Positions 1-6,612 of a stretch of 37,774 nucleotides of DNA are shown here, piece after piece; position 1 is the stretch's first letter; each line of letters opens with the position of its first letter. Both the position numbers and the translations under genes were made by a program. This stretch comes from Leptolyngbya sp. FACHB-60 (GTDB taxonomy: Bacteria; Cyanobacteriota; Cyanobacteriia; Phormidesmidales; Phormidesmidaceae): the NCBI RefSeq assembly GCF_014695775.1, contig NZ_JACJOX010000070.1, positions 1 to 37,774 of the forward strand, in the 5' to 3' direction. Below the pieces are notes generated by a model. The model was not told the origin of the DNA. It saw nothing but the letters and a program-made list of their open reading frames with translations, and did no database searches.

Positions 1-200
1 ATGGTTTGTTCTGAAAAACCGGATGCGAAAACAGATTCAATCCGGCCAACCCTTTCGCCAAGTCGTTGACCAAGCCTTCGTTGACTGACCGAATCTATCC
101 ACGGATTGCTATAACTAACCAGTACAGTCGGGATGGATGAGTCGATCCGCGCAAATGACTTCTGAAAGCCTTAATTTGAGTGCCTTTGGGGAGCCTGCGG

Positions 201-450
201 TCACAATCAACCACCTTGGACAGGAGAGATTGAAAGTCCCAGCAAAACCATCGTTCTGGGCCAGCTCTTTGTCACAATCAACCACCTTGGACAGGAGAGA
301 TTGAAAGTCGAAGCCCCAAAGCCGAGCACTTCTAAACTTGTATCACAATCAACCTCCCTGGACAGGAGAGATTGAAAGTTACTCAGCCAGGTACAGGCCA
401 TTAACGAGTCAGGTCCCAATCGACCTCCCTGGACAGGGGAGGTTGAAAGA
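201..450 (+). CRISPR. CRISPR array, 4 repeats of 37 bp and 3 spacers of 34 bp
   Basis: Repeats lie at 201-237, 272-308, 343-379 and 414-450, giving an exact 71-bp period; spacers are 238-271, 309-342 and 380-413. Repeats 1 and 2 are identical. Repeat 3 differs at two positions and repeat 4 at seven, so divergence rises left to right, as expected if the trailer end is on the right and transcription is on the plus strand. The first three units end ATTGAAAG and the fourth GTTGAAAG, the usual 8-nt crRNA handle. Repeat 4 folds as ACCTCCCT/AGGGGAGGT, closely resembling the published Cas12k (ShCAST) repeat. There is no adaptation gene in view, as is normal for V-K systems. I did not recognise the targets of the three spacers. 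Confidence 0.93.
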
Positions 451-465
451 TGAGGTTCAGAAAAA

Positions 466-503
466 TCTGGAGCGAGTTGAAAGAAGGCAGTGGATTGTGA
501 TTC
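466..503 (+). ncRNA. Delocalised homing crRNA: degenerate repeat end plus 20-nt spacer matching tRNA-His
   Basis: Positions 466-483 resemble the 3' half of the array repeat and end in GTTGAAAG (476-483), the handle of the last array repeat. The next 20 nt, AAGGCAGTGGATTGTGATTC (484-503), are identical to the minus-strand sequence of the tRNA-His gene at 717-698. Identity ends at both borders. Known: V-K CASTs carry a separate crRNA with a shortened spacer that guides insertion next to a tRNA gene. Inference: this is that homing guide, and it directed the insertion seen here. The repeat part is too degenerate for a standard CRISPR finder. The 5' boundary is approximate. Confidence 0.87.
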
Positions 504-542
504 TTGCATGAATCGGCATTTAGCCACCGCTACAAGGCAGCA

Positions 543-656
543 AGCGACACTTATTTTGTCACTGCCGCTTCAACGACAGCAATGTGTCTCGATGACACTA
601 ACTTGTCATCGATGACAGCAATGTGTCACTGATGACAAACAAAGTGTCACTGTACA
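543..656 (-). repeat. Transposon-end repeat ladder (probable TnsB binding sites) and terminus
   Basis: Five consecutive imperfect units of 19-21 bp occupy 543-563, 572-590, 591-610, 611-630 and 631-651. Each has the form (A/G)(T/C)GACA, 5-8 bases, then TGTC(A/G)(T/C) or a close variant, and the last runs into TGTACA at 651-656. Read on the minus strand from 656 this is TGTACAGTGACAC followed by further GTGACA and TGTCATC words, matching the architecture of V-K CAST ends. The ladder stops abruptly at 656, eight bases before the sequence flanking the tRNA 3' end. The precise TnsB sites are inferred, not measured. Confidence 0.85.
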
Positions 657-664
657 ACAACAAG

Positions 665-738
665 GGCGGATGATGGGGCTCGAACCCACGAATGGTGGAA
701 TCACAATCCACTGCCTTAACCACTTGGCTACACCCGCC
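665..738 (-). tRNA. tRNA-His (anticodon GTG)
   Basis: On the minus strand the sequence folds as a tRNA. An eight-pair acceptor stem includes the extra G-1:C73 pair diagnostic of tRNA-His (5' GGCGGGTG with 3' CATCCGCC, one G-U pair). The anticodon loop TTGTGAT has anticodon GTG, and the T arm contains GGTTCGAGCCC. CCA is not encoded. The gene is intact, and the transposon terminus lies 9 bp beyond its 3' end, so insertion spared the tRNA. Its anticodon arm (698-717) is the sequence copied in the homing crRNA at 484-503. Confidence 0.97.
698..721 (-). other. Protospacer (698-717) and GGTT PAM (718-721) for CAST homing, inside tRNA-His
   Basis: On the minus strand GGTT immediately precedes the 20-nt match to the spacer at 484-503. 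Known: Cas12k recognises a 5' NGTN PAM and insertion occurs about 60-66 bp downstream of the PAM with the left end nearest. Measured here: 61 bases (717 down to 657) separate the PAM from the terminal base of the element at 656. PAM, strand and distance therefore all fit. This is inferred function on an exact sequence match. Confidence 0.85.
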
Positions 739-952
739 ATATTCGCGATACTTAATATAGCATCAATGATTGCCTTAGTGCTAAGCTCGGTCAACTTTTG
801 TTCAGATGATTTCCAAAGCCGAGGCCCCGTAGCGGAGAGCTGACCTAAAAGCACCTGAGGGGATTGAGATTCCCTCCCGTTGAGGGTGGCCGTTTTTGCA
901 TCCAGGCGGCAATGTTGTGCCGTATTGGGATTATCTGTCTCAGGGGTTCGCT

Positions 953-1693
953 ATGCCGGTTTCAATCATCATTCCCACCTGGAATGAAGCGGCCTATCTT
1001 GGCCGTACCTTAAATGTGTTGCAAGGTCTCAACCCGCCCCCACGCGAAATTTTATTGGTGGATGGGGGCAGCTGCGATCGCACTCTGGCGATCGCTCGCG
1101 CCTGGGCCGATCGTCTACCGTTAACAGTGCTCCAGGCTCCTGCACCGGGGCGATCGGTGCAGATGAATTGGGGGGCCGCTGCGGCCAAGGGCGACGTGCT
1201 GTGCTTTCTTCATGCTGACACTCTCATCCCCGACGACCTGGTACAAGTAGTAGAAGGCACCTTAGCCAACCCCACGGTGGCAGGCGGGGGGTTTATCTCC
1301 CTGATGGCCGGGCCGCGAAAAACTCGCTGGGGCATTTCGCTGCACAATGCCCTCAAAACTTACTACGCGCCGCTGCTGTTTCGACCTCATTTGTTTATCC
1401 GGGGGCTGCGACTGCTGTTTGGCGACCAGGTGATGTTCTGTCGCCGAGTTGATTTTATGGCCTGCGGTGGCTTTGACCCTGCCCTGCCGATTATGGAAGA
1501 AGCTGACCTGTGCATCAAGCTTTGCCGTCGGGGCCGCCTGCGCCAGCTTAGCAGAGTCGTACAATCTTCAGACCGGCGAGTGGCTGCCTGGGGGACCCTA
1601 AAGGCTAACGCCATCTATTTGATGGTCGGGGTACTGTGGGGCATGGGGGTGCCTGCCACCACCCTGAAGCGATTTTATGAGGAAGTACGTTAG
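953..1693 (+). CDS. Family 2 glycosyltransferase, TIGR04283-like
   Basis: 246 aa. The N-terminal GT-A fold is clear: VSIIIPTWNEAAYL near residues 3-16, the nucleotide-sugar segment EILLVDGGSCDRT, then FLHADTLIPDD with the expected acidic DxD-like site. Later come GDQVMFCRR and an acidic helix, IMEEADLCIKL, typical of the TIGR04283 subgroup. It is probably cytoplasmic or peripheral; the C-terminal stretch YLMVGVLWGMGVPA could touch the membrane. I start at the ATG at 953, preceded by AGGGG, because the upstream extension to 896 lacks family similarity. Members often sit with a TIGR04282-type transferase, as here (3297-3935), and have been linked to arsenosugar synthesis. The acceptor is not visible, and neither arsM nor arsS is in the window. 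Confidence 0.85.
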   Translation: MPVSIIIPTWNEAAYLGRTLNVLQGLNPPPREILLVDGGSCDRTLAIARAWADRLPLTVLQAPAPGRSVQMNWGAAAAKGDVLCFLHADTLIPDDLVQVVEGTLANPTVAGGGFISLMAGPRKTRWGISLHNALKTYYAPLLFRPHLFIRGLRLLFGDQVMFCRRVDFMACGGFDPALPIMEEADLCIKLCRRGRLRQLSRVVQSSDRRVAAWGTLKANAIYLMVGVLWGMGVPATTLKRFYEEVR

Positions 1694-2037
1694 GGCCGGT
1701 CAATAGGGCAAAAGAGCAAAAATTGAAGAGCGAAAAATTGAAAAAATTCTCAATAGGCTAAATCCTGGCATTTTGAGCTGTCCTGACTGAGATTTCATCT
1801 GCTGCGGATAAAATCCTAAAGCAGTTTGTATGCAAGCAGTTCTATAGTGATAGCCACTGGCGTTGGACTCCCAGTCACTGCTACCGGCAATTGGGACGGC
1901 GCACGGTGTGTAGCGATCGCAGCGGATGATCCAAACCGCCCCAACGCCTACTCAATGGCTCTATGCCCAACTGGGCCGTTCGCCCTGCAATAGCTACCGC
2001 CTTAAGCGTGGGTTGGCTATACACCAACTCACGTCAA
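1694..2037. other. Intergenic stretch without a recognised gene
   Basis: It starts with an A-rich imperfect tandem pair, GAGCAAAAATTGAA (1714-1727) and GAGCGAAAAATTGAA (1728-1742). A possible 39-codon plus-strand frame runs 1926-2045 and overlaps the 3' end of the DUF547 gene; I see no known domain in it and no strong ribosome binding site. No confident terminator or promoter stands out. Confidence 0.5.
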
Positions 2038-2742
2038 CTACTTAGGACGCTGAGCGTTGAGGCTCCAGTCGTAGGTTAGGTAACGGATCTCAGTCAGCGC
2101 CGATAGGGGCGAACTCGGGCTGAGGTACGTGCCGATATAGTCGGGCACGGAGGGGGCAACCCGCAAAAAGTCTTCGCCGTACCACTTAAAGATCTTGCTA
2201 CAGTAGAGCACTCTGGCGTCGGCGTCGTAGCGCACCTTATCGGGATTATGAATGAAGCGGTGGGCGTCGGTTTCGAGCTGGGCCTCAACAATATCGGGCC
2301 AGTAGGCTTCATTACGCAGAATCGGGCATCCCCCCGAGGCACAGACCAGGGCAAAGTGAGTGCGGGGCTCTTTGAACTGGGGGCGCAAAGTGCCGTGCTC
2401 AATGTCGTTTAGACTCACAGATTTGCCATCCAATCGGTAGAGAGAGCGGCTAAAAAATCGCCAGAATGCCAGCCAGTTGGGCACCCCCAGCACCTTTGGC
2501 AAAATCGAGTCGAAGGGGTAGCGTGCCAGTACCTGCTGAACAACGAGGGCGTTGTAGAGGTTAATGAGCAGGGCCAGCGATTCTTCAGCGGCCAAGCCAT
2601 CACGGCTGTCAGGCAGAGAGGCCAGCCAGGCGTCTAAATCGGGGGCAGCCTCGCGCTGCCAGCGGGCATAATCAACCCGGCCCTGATCATCGATGTAGGT
2701 CTGAAGCAGCCTATTCCAGGGGGTAAAATTCAGCATGCCCAT
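2038..2742 (-). CDS. DUF547 domain-containing protein
   Basis: 234 aa, about normal for the compact cyanobacterial members. DUF547 hallmarks are present in order: ALLINLYNALVVQQVL (about residues 57-72), SLNDIEHGTLR, the Cys-containing HFALVCASGGCPIL, and a C-terminal KIFKWYGEDF. Biochemical function of the domain is not established; the conserved His and Cys residues suggest a catalytic or metal site. There is no signal peptide. It is divergent from the rhodanese gene, whose start is 21 bp away, so the two probably share a short promoter region. The start could also be the second ATG two codons in. Confidence 0.85.
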   Translation of the reverse strand: MGMLNFTPWNRLLQTYIDDQGRVDYARWQREAAPDLDAWLASLPDSRDGLAAEESLALLINLYNALVVQQVLARYPFDSILPKVLGVPNWLAFWRFFSRSLYRLDGKSVSLNDIEHGTLRPQFKEPRTHFALVCASGGCPILRNEAYWPDIVEAQLETDAHRFIHNPDKVRYDADARVLYCSKIFKWYGEDFLRVAPSVPDYIGTYLSPSSPLSALTEIRYLTYDWSLNAQRPK

Positions 2743-2763
2743 CTCCTGCGGCGTTTAAGGCCT

Positions 2764-3300
2764 ATGTTTTCCATACCAAACCCAATAGTGCCGCTACGGC
2801 CTTTGGCGCAGACCTTGGCCTGGTGGGCCGTAGGTCGCTGGGTGCGGCGGACGTTTCCAGGGGTGCCGACCCTGACGACCCAACAGCTCGCCGATTGGTT
2901 AGGCCAGGGCAGCGCGCCTTCCCCTATTCTGCTTGATGTGCGCCGAGACGACGAGTTTGCCCTTAGCCACCTGCCAGGAGCTCACCGCGCCGCTAGTCTA
3001 GAGGCGGCGCTGGCCCTGGGGTTAGACCCAAATCGGCCCATTGTGGCCTACTGTTCGGTGGGCTACCGCTCGGCCCGACTGGTGAATCAACTGCAAGGGC
3101 TGGGCTATACCGAGGTGTATAACCTGGCAGGGTCGATCTTTAAGTGGGCGAATGAGGAGCGATCGCTGGTTAGCCAAAGCCAGCCAGAGCCCCGCGTGCA
3201 CCCTTACAACGCCATCTGGGGAAAGTTGCTCAAGCCAGGCCTGGCTGCGCCCCTAACCAAAAATGATGGAGAGCCGTCGAGGGACGACAGCGTTTCCTAG
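2764..3300 (+). CDS. Rhodanese-like domain protein
   Basis: 178 aa. A single rhodanese domain spans about residues 38-145: ILLDVRRDDEFALSHLPGA, then the active-site loop CSVGYRSA with catalytic Cys97, and the C-terminal signature YNLAGSIFKWANE. The loop length fits sulfur chemistry. It could transfer sulfane sulfur or bind thio-metabolites in the cytoplasm. The 30-residue N-terminal extension is basic and hydrophobic (LAWWAVGRWVRR) and may associate with membrane. The stop overlaps that of the convergent glycosyltransferase gene by 4 bp. Its position between DUF547 and two arsenosugar-type transferases recurs in cyanobacteria, which suggests but does not prove a shared role. Confidence 0.9.
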   Translation: MFSIPNPIVPLRPLAQTLAWWAVGRWVRRTFPGVPTLTTQQLADWLGQGSAPSPILLDVRRDDEFALSHLPGAHRAASLEAALALGLDPNRPIVAYCSVGYRSARLVNQLQGLGYTEVYNLAGSIFKWANEERSLVSQSQPEPRVHPYNAIWGKLLKPGLAAPLTKNDGEPSRDDSVS

Positions 3301-3935
3301 CCACCTCCGCTGACGATGCGCTCCCACTGGGGTAGGTCGGCGGGATAGTCGATGTCGGTGAGGGGGGTCAACAGCTCAACGGTGAGCCCTTGAGCCGTGG
3401 CGATCGCCAGAGTTTGCCCCAGCACCCGATCGGTGCCCCAGTCGATGTCTTTGAACAGAGCAGTCTCTAACCGCCGCAGCCCAATCAGGTAGTAGCCACC
3501 GTCGGTAGCGGGGCCGATCGCCACATCGACCCGCTCTAATGCCTGAAGAGCGGCGGCTAGGTGATTGCCACCCAAGGCAGGGCAGTCACTGCCAATGGCG
3601 ATCGCCCCAGGGCGGCCCAGATCAAAGCTTTGGCCAAAAGCGGCGATCAGGCGATCGCCCAGGGAACCAGAACTTTGGTCGCAATAGGTGACGGCATTGC
3701 CCAGCCAGCCCTGCATCTGCGCCAGACTGCCCCCAGCAAAGTGAACTTCTACCACCAGGGGCAAACCCTGGGTCGCAGCCGTCACGTGAGTGAACACATG
3801 CTCAGTCATCTGGCGCTGCAGATCTGCGGCCCCCTCCGGCCCCAAGTGGGGAATCAGTCGAGTTTTGGTACGTCCGGGCTCTGGGTAGCGGGTAAACATC
3901 AGCAGGCCAAAGGGCCTAGCCTGTGGTCGAGCCAT
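3297..3935 (-). CDS. TIGR04282 / DUF2064 family glycosyltransferase
   Basis: 212 aa from the ATG at 3935, which has AGGCAGG upstream and begins just before the conserved LLMFTRYPEPGRTKTRLI. Other family marks are GSLGDRLIAAF, AIAIGSDCPAL and the GPATDGGYYLIGL loop. The fold is a minimal GT-A nucleotidyl/glycosyl transferase. Family members are annotated in arsenosugar biosynthesis, usually beside a TIGR04283 transferase such as 953-1693. A longer frame starting at 4013 would add 26 residues unlike the family. It is transcribed towards the rhodanese gene and overlaps its end by 4 bp. Confidence 0.85.
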   Translation of the reverse strand: MARPQARPFGLLMFTRYPEPGRTKTRLIPHLGPEGAADLQRQMTEHVFTHVTAATQGLPLVVEVHFAGGSLAQMQGWLGNAVTYCDQSSGSLGDRLIAAFGQSFDLGRPGAIAIGSDCPALGGNHLAAALQALERVDVAIGPATDGGYYLIGLRRLETALFKDIDWGTDRVLGQTLAIATAQGLTVELLTPLTDIDYPADLPQWERIVSGGG

Positions 3936-4070
3936 AGTGAACCTGCCTACGGTATTGCTTCTATCAAGGGTCGGTGTTGCTCCAGGGGGCAACCTGGGGC
4001 GATCGCAAGGCAACGAGCTATCAATAGTCTGCTACCCAACAACGACCCAGCGCCCTAGTCTATCCCAACG

Positions 4071-4097
4071 AAAAAGGCGCGGCCTCGGCCGCGCCTT
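4071..4097 (-). terminator. Rho-independent terminator of the HtrA/Deg gene
   Basis: On the minus strand an 11-bp perfect stem, AAGGCGCGGCC/GGCCGCGCCTT with a 2-base loop, runs into TTTTT. It lies 41 bp past the protease stop codon. Confidence 0.9.
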
Positions 4098-4098
4098 G

Positions 4099-4139
4099 AT
4101 GCATCGGTTCCACCATGACGGGGAACCTGGTAGATGCAT
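4099..4139 (-). promoter_or_regulatory. Second long hairpin at the HtrA/Deg stop codon
   Basis: Outer stem ATGCATC (4099-4105) with GATGCAT (4133-4139), inner stem GGTTCC (4106-4111) with GGAACC (4122-4127). It abuts the stop codon and precedes the intrinsic terminator, so it may protect the mRNA 3' end. It has no T tract of its own. Confidence 0.6.
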
Positions 4140-5452
4140 TAGCGAGTCGGCACGTTGCCAGGCCGCACCGTAATGATTTGCTCGCGACCGTCGCGCCGTA
4201 GGGTCAAGGCTAAATCTTGGCCGACAGTCGATTCCTCCACCGCCTGTTGTACGGCAGCACTTTCTTTAACGGGCTGACCCTCAATGGCCACAATCACATC
4301 ACCTTCGCGCAGGCCACCTCGAGCTGCTGGGGAGTTAGGCATCACCTGCACAATCAGCACACCTTCCTCTTCTTCCACGGTGAAAGGTCGGTCGGGGCTG
4401 TTGTTAATGTTTTCCTTGATCTCAGGCGACAGATTCGCCATCTGAATGCCGAGGAAGGCATGCTCGACCTGGCCGGTTTCAATCAGCTGTGCGCTGATTC
4501 GCTGCACGGTATTGATGGGAATGGCAAAGCCAATGCCCTGCGCCCCTTGGATGATGGCGGTGTTGACGCCAATCACCTCGCCATTGAGATTGAGCAAGGG
4601 GCCGCCAGAGTTGCCGGGGTTGATGGCGGCATCGGTTTGAATGAAGTTGACCCGCTTGTCGGGCACGCCCACCTCGCGGCTGGAGCGACCAGTGGCACTG
4701 ATGATCCCGGCGGTAACCGTGCTGTCGAGGCCCAGCGGGTTGCCAATAGCGATTGCCCATTCGCCAGGCTGAAGCCGATCTGAGTCACTGATGGATACGG
4801 TAGGCAGGTTATCGGCCTCAATTTTGATCACGGCCACGTCAGTCACCTGATCGGCCCCCAGCACCTCGCCAGTGAAGCTACGACCGTCTGTCAGAGTAAC
4901 CTGAACCTCGTCGGCCCCAGCTACCACGTGGGCGTTGGTGATAATTTGCCCGTCGGCGGAGGTAATAAAGCCAGAACCCACACCCCGCTGCACCTGCTCC
5001 CCTGGAGGCTGCATGTTGCCAAAGAACTGCCGGAAGAACGGGTCCTGGAACATCGGCGGCAGGTTGGTTTGCACCGTGCGGGTCGCGTTAATGCGAACAA
5101 CCGAGGGTTCTACCTGGCGCACAATGTCAGCGATGACGTTGGGGCCAGACATCGAGGGCGCGATCGCCAACCCGTTCTGAACACTGCTGCCCTGGGGCTG
5201 GTCTTGAGCCTCTGCCTCAGGGGCGACCGAATCGCGATCGCCGTTCCAAAAGCCGTTGTCCCAAAAGACGTCGGTCGTGGTTGGCTGGTTGCTGGTCGAA
5301 GGCTGCACCAAAGTGCTGATGGCCTGACCACCGGCAGTGGCGATCCCTGCCCCCAACATCACCAGGGCTAACGACTTAGCGGCGGGCCGCACACTGCGCC
5401 CAGAACCCCGCTCAGAAACTGGCTCGGAACGCCCAGAACCATCCTTCTCCAT
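4139..5452 (-). CDS. HtrA/Deg-type serine endoprotease (HhoA/HhoB/HtrA family)
   Basis: 437 aa. A short basic N-terminus and one hydrophobic segment (SLALVMLGAGIATAGG, about residues 27-42) act as membrane anchor or signal, followed by a low-complexity linker. The trypsin-like domain shows the full triad: His175 in ITNAHVVAGA, Asp205 in VTDVAVIKI and Ser282 in NPGNSGGPL. One PDZ domain occupies about 330-435 (GVLIVQVMPNSPAARGGL, LREGDVIVAIEG). This fits periplasmic or lumenal protein quality control. I chose the ATG at 5452 because GAGGT lies about 10 bases upstream; in-frame ATGs at 5479 and 5542 lack one. Family assignment is firm, but the choice among HhoA, HhoB and HtrA is not possible by eye. 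Confidence 0.93.
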   Translation of the reverse strand: MEKDGSGRSEPVSERGSGRSVRPAAKSLALVMLGAGIATAGGQAISTLVQPSTSNQPTTTDVFWDNGFWNGDRDSVAPEAEAQDQPQGSSVQNGLAIAPSMSGPNVIADIVRQVEPSVVRINATRTVQTNLPPMFQDPFFRQFFGNMQPPGEQVQRGVGSGFITSADGQIITNAHVVAGADEVQVTLTDGRSFTGEVLGADQVTDVAVIKIEADNLPTVSISDSDRLQPGEWAIAIGNPLGLDSTVTAGIISATGRSSREVGVPDKRVNFIQTDAAINPGNSGGPLLNLNGEVIGVNTAIIQGAQGIGFAIPINTVQRISAQLIETGQVEHAFLGIQMANLSPEIKENINNSPDRPFTVEEEEGVLIVQVMPNSPAARGGLREGDVIVAIEGQPVKESAAVQQAVEESTVGQDLALTLRRDGREQIITVRPGNVPTR

Positions 5453-5649
5453 TGCTGTTACCTCGTTTGTATCTCGCATGTTTACAACAATAGAGTTATG
5501 GTATGGCGCAGCAATGGCGGGTGGGTGGCGAAGCTGTGACACTTTGGCCCGTTTGACTGTGACGATTTGACGCAGGGGAGATGGGGTATAGGGTTGAGGG
5601 TATAGGGGTTAGGGAATGGCCTTACTCCTTATCCTCGCCCTCAAGCCCT

Positions 5650-6579
5650 CTAGTATTTGATGCCGTCGCGCTCCTTGTCCTTCTTGGGCACGTTGGGCAC
5701 GTTGGGCGCGGCGTTTTTGGCCACAAAGTCAATAATCTTGCCCGCCACATCCATGTCGGTGGCCTTTTCGATTCCCTCTAGGCCGGGCGACGAGTTGACC
5801 TCCATCACCACGGGGCCGTGGTTGGAGCGCAGCAGATCTACCCCCGCCACTCGCAGGCCCATAGCCTTGGCAGCGCGAATGGCGGTACTGCGTTCCTCGG
5901 GAGTGAGGCGCACCCGACTGGCCGATCCACCCCGGTGCAGGTTAGAGCGAAATTCCCCCGGTGCCCCTTGGCGCTTCATGGCGGCCACCACCTTGTCACC
6001 GACCACAAAGCAGCGGATATCCATGCCGCCCGCTTCCTTAATAAATTCCTGTACCAGAATGTTGGCGTCGAGGCCGCGAAAGGCCTCAATCACAGACTTA
6101 GCCGCCTGCTGGGTTTCGGCCAGCACCACGCCAATGCCCTGAGTGCCCTCCAGCAGCTTGATCACCAGGGGGGCACCGCCAACAATGTCAACTAGGCCGT
6201 CGATGTCTTTGGTGGAGTGGGCAAAGCCGGTCACCGGCAGGCCAATGCCTCGACGGGCCATGATCTGGAGCGACCTGAGTTTGTCGCGCGACCTGGAAAT
6301 CGCCATGGAGGTATTGGCCGTAAATACCCCCATAATTTCAAACTGGCGCACCACCGCCGTGCCGTAGAACGTGTTCGACGCCCCGATGCGGGGAATCACC
6401 GCATCGATATCGATCAAGGGTTGGCTTTGATACATCACCTTGGGCTGGTGGGAGGTGATGTTCATGTAGCAGCGTAGGTGGTCGATCACCTGCATTTCGT
6501 GACCACGCTCTTCCCCCGCCTGCTTCAGCCGCCGAGTCGAGTAGAGGGTGGCATCCCTGGATAAAATCGCAATTTTCAT
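5650..6579 (-). CDS. rimK: RimK-family ATP-grasp ligase
   Basis: 309 aa, the usual length. It opens with MKIAILSRDATLYSTRRL and includes VIPRIGASNTFYGTAVVRQFE. The ATP-grasp core has PLVIKLLEGTQGIGVVL, the metal/ATP segment AGGMDIRCFVVGDKVVAAM, and the C-terminal AGVDLLRSNHGPVVMEVNSSPG with the Mg-binding Glu and Asn. RimK adds glutamate (poly-alpha-glutamate) to a C-terminus, classically ribosomal protein S6, but many relatives have other substrates. The start at 6579 matches the conserved N-terminus; a start at 6597 adds six residues. The partner Zn-protease gene ends 33 bp upstream, probably in one operon. The tail APNVPNVPKKDKERD is a poorly conserved extension. Confidence 0.9.
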   Translation of the reverse strand: MKIAILSRDATLYSTRRLKQAGEERGHEMQVIDHLRCYMNITSHQPKVMYQSQPLIDIDAVIPRIGASNTFYGTAVVRQFEIMGVFTANTSMAISRSRDKLRSLQIMARRGIGLPVTGFAHSTKDIDGLVDIVGGAPLVIKLLEGTQGIGVVLAETQQAAKSVIEAFRGLDANILVQEFIKEAGGMDIRCFVVGDKVVAAMKRQGAPGEFRSNLHRGGSASRVRLTPEERSTAIRAAKAMGLRVAGVDLLRSNHGPVVMEVNSSPGLEGIEKATDMDVAGKIIDFVAKNAAPNVPNVPKKDKERDGIKY

Positions 6580-6612
6580 GGCGCTTCTAGGAGTCATCCT
6601 TGGGGGTAGTGC

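Larger units (their letters stand above)
1..656 (+). mobile_element. Terminal part of a type V-K CRISPR-associated Tn7-like transposon (CAST), incomplete at left edge
   Basis: Seen: in order, a short CRISPR array (201-450), a degenerate repeat plus tRNA-matching spacer (466-503), a ladder of about 20-bp repeats (543-650) and a terminus that reads TGTACAGTGACA on the minus strand, starting at 656. Known: type V-K CASTs (Cas12k with TnsB, TnsC and TniQ) end in TGTACAGTGACA-like sequence, carry repeats ending GTTGAAAG, and home to tRNA genes with a separate crRNA. Inference: this is the PAM-proximal end, usually called LE, of such an element lying beside tRNA-His. TnsB, TnsC, TniQ, Cas12k and the cargo would be left of position 1. 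Positions 657-661 (ACAAC) are the candidate 5-bp target duplication; its partner copy is not in the window. Positions 1-200 hold no gene I can name: a reading frame open from base 1 stops at 67-69, and I could not find a convincing tracrRNA anti-repeat. Confidence 0.88.

Noticed and set aside
132..168. A fifth, degenerate repeat left of the array
   Set aside because: Only TGAAAG matches and the spacing is off by three bases.
484..503. tRNA fragment as an integrase attachment site
   Set aside because: The copy is inverted, covers only the anticodon arm, follows a crRNA handle and has a PAM at the target; a CAST homing spacer explains all of this better.
207..527. 106-codon minus-strand open frame
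   Set aside because: It runs across the CRISPR repeats and spacers and the homing crRNA, and its translation repeats the same peptide words.
606..854. 82-codon minus-strand open frame
   Set aside because: It crosses the transposon end and the whole tRNA-His gene.
1926..2045. 39-codon plus-strand frame
   Set aside because: No domain, no ribosome binding site, and it overlaps the DUF547 stop; kept only as a note in the gap entry.
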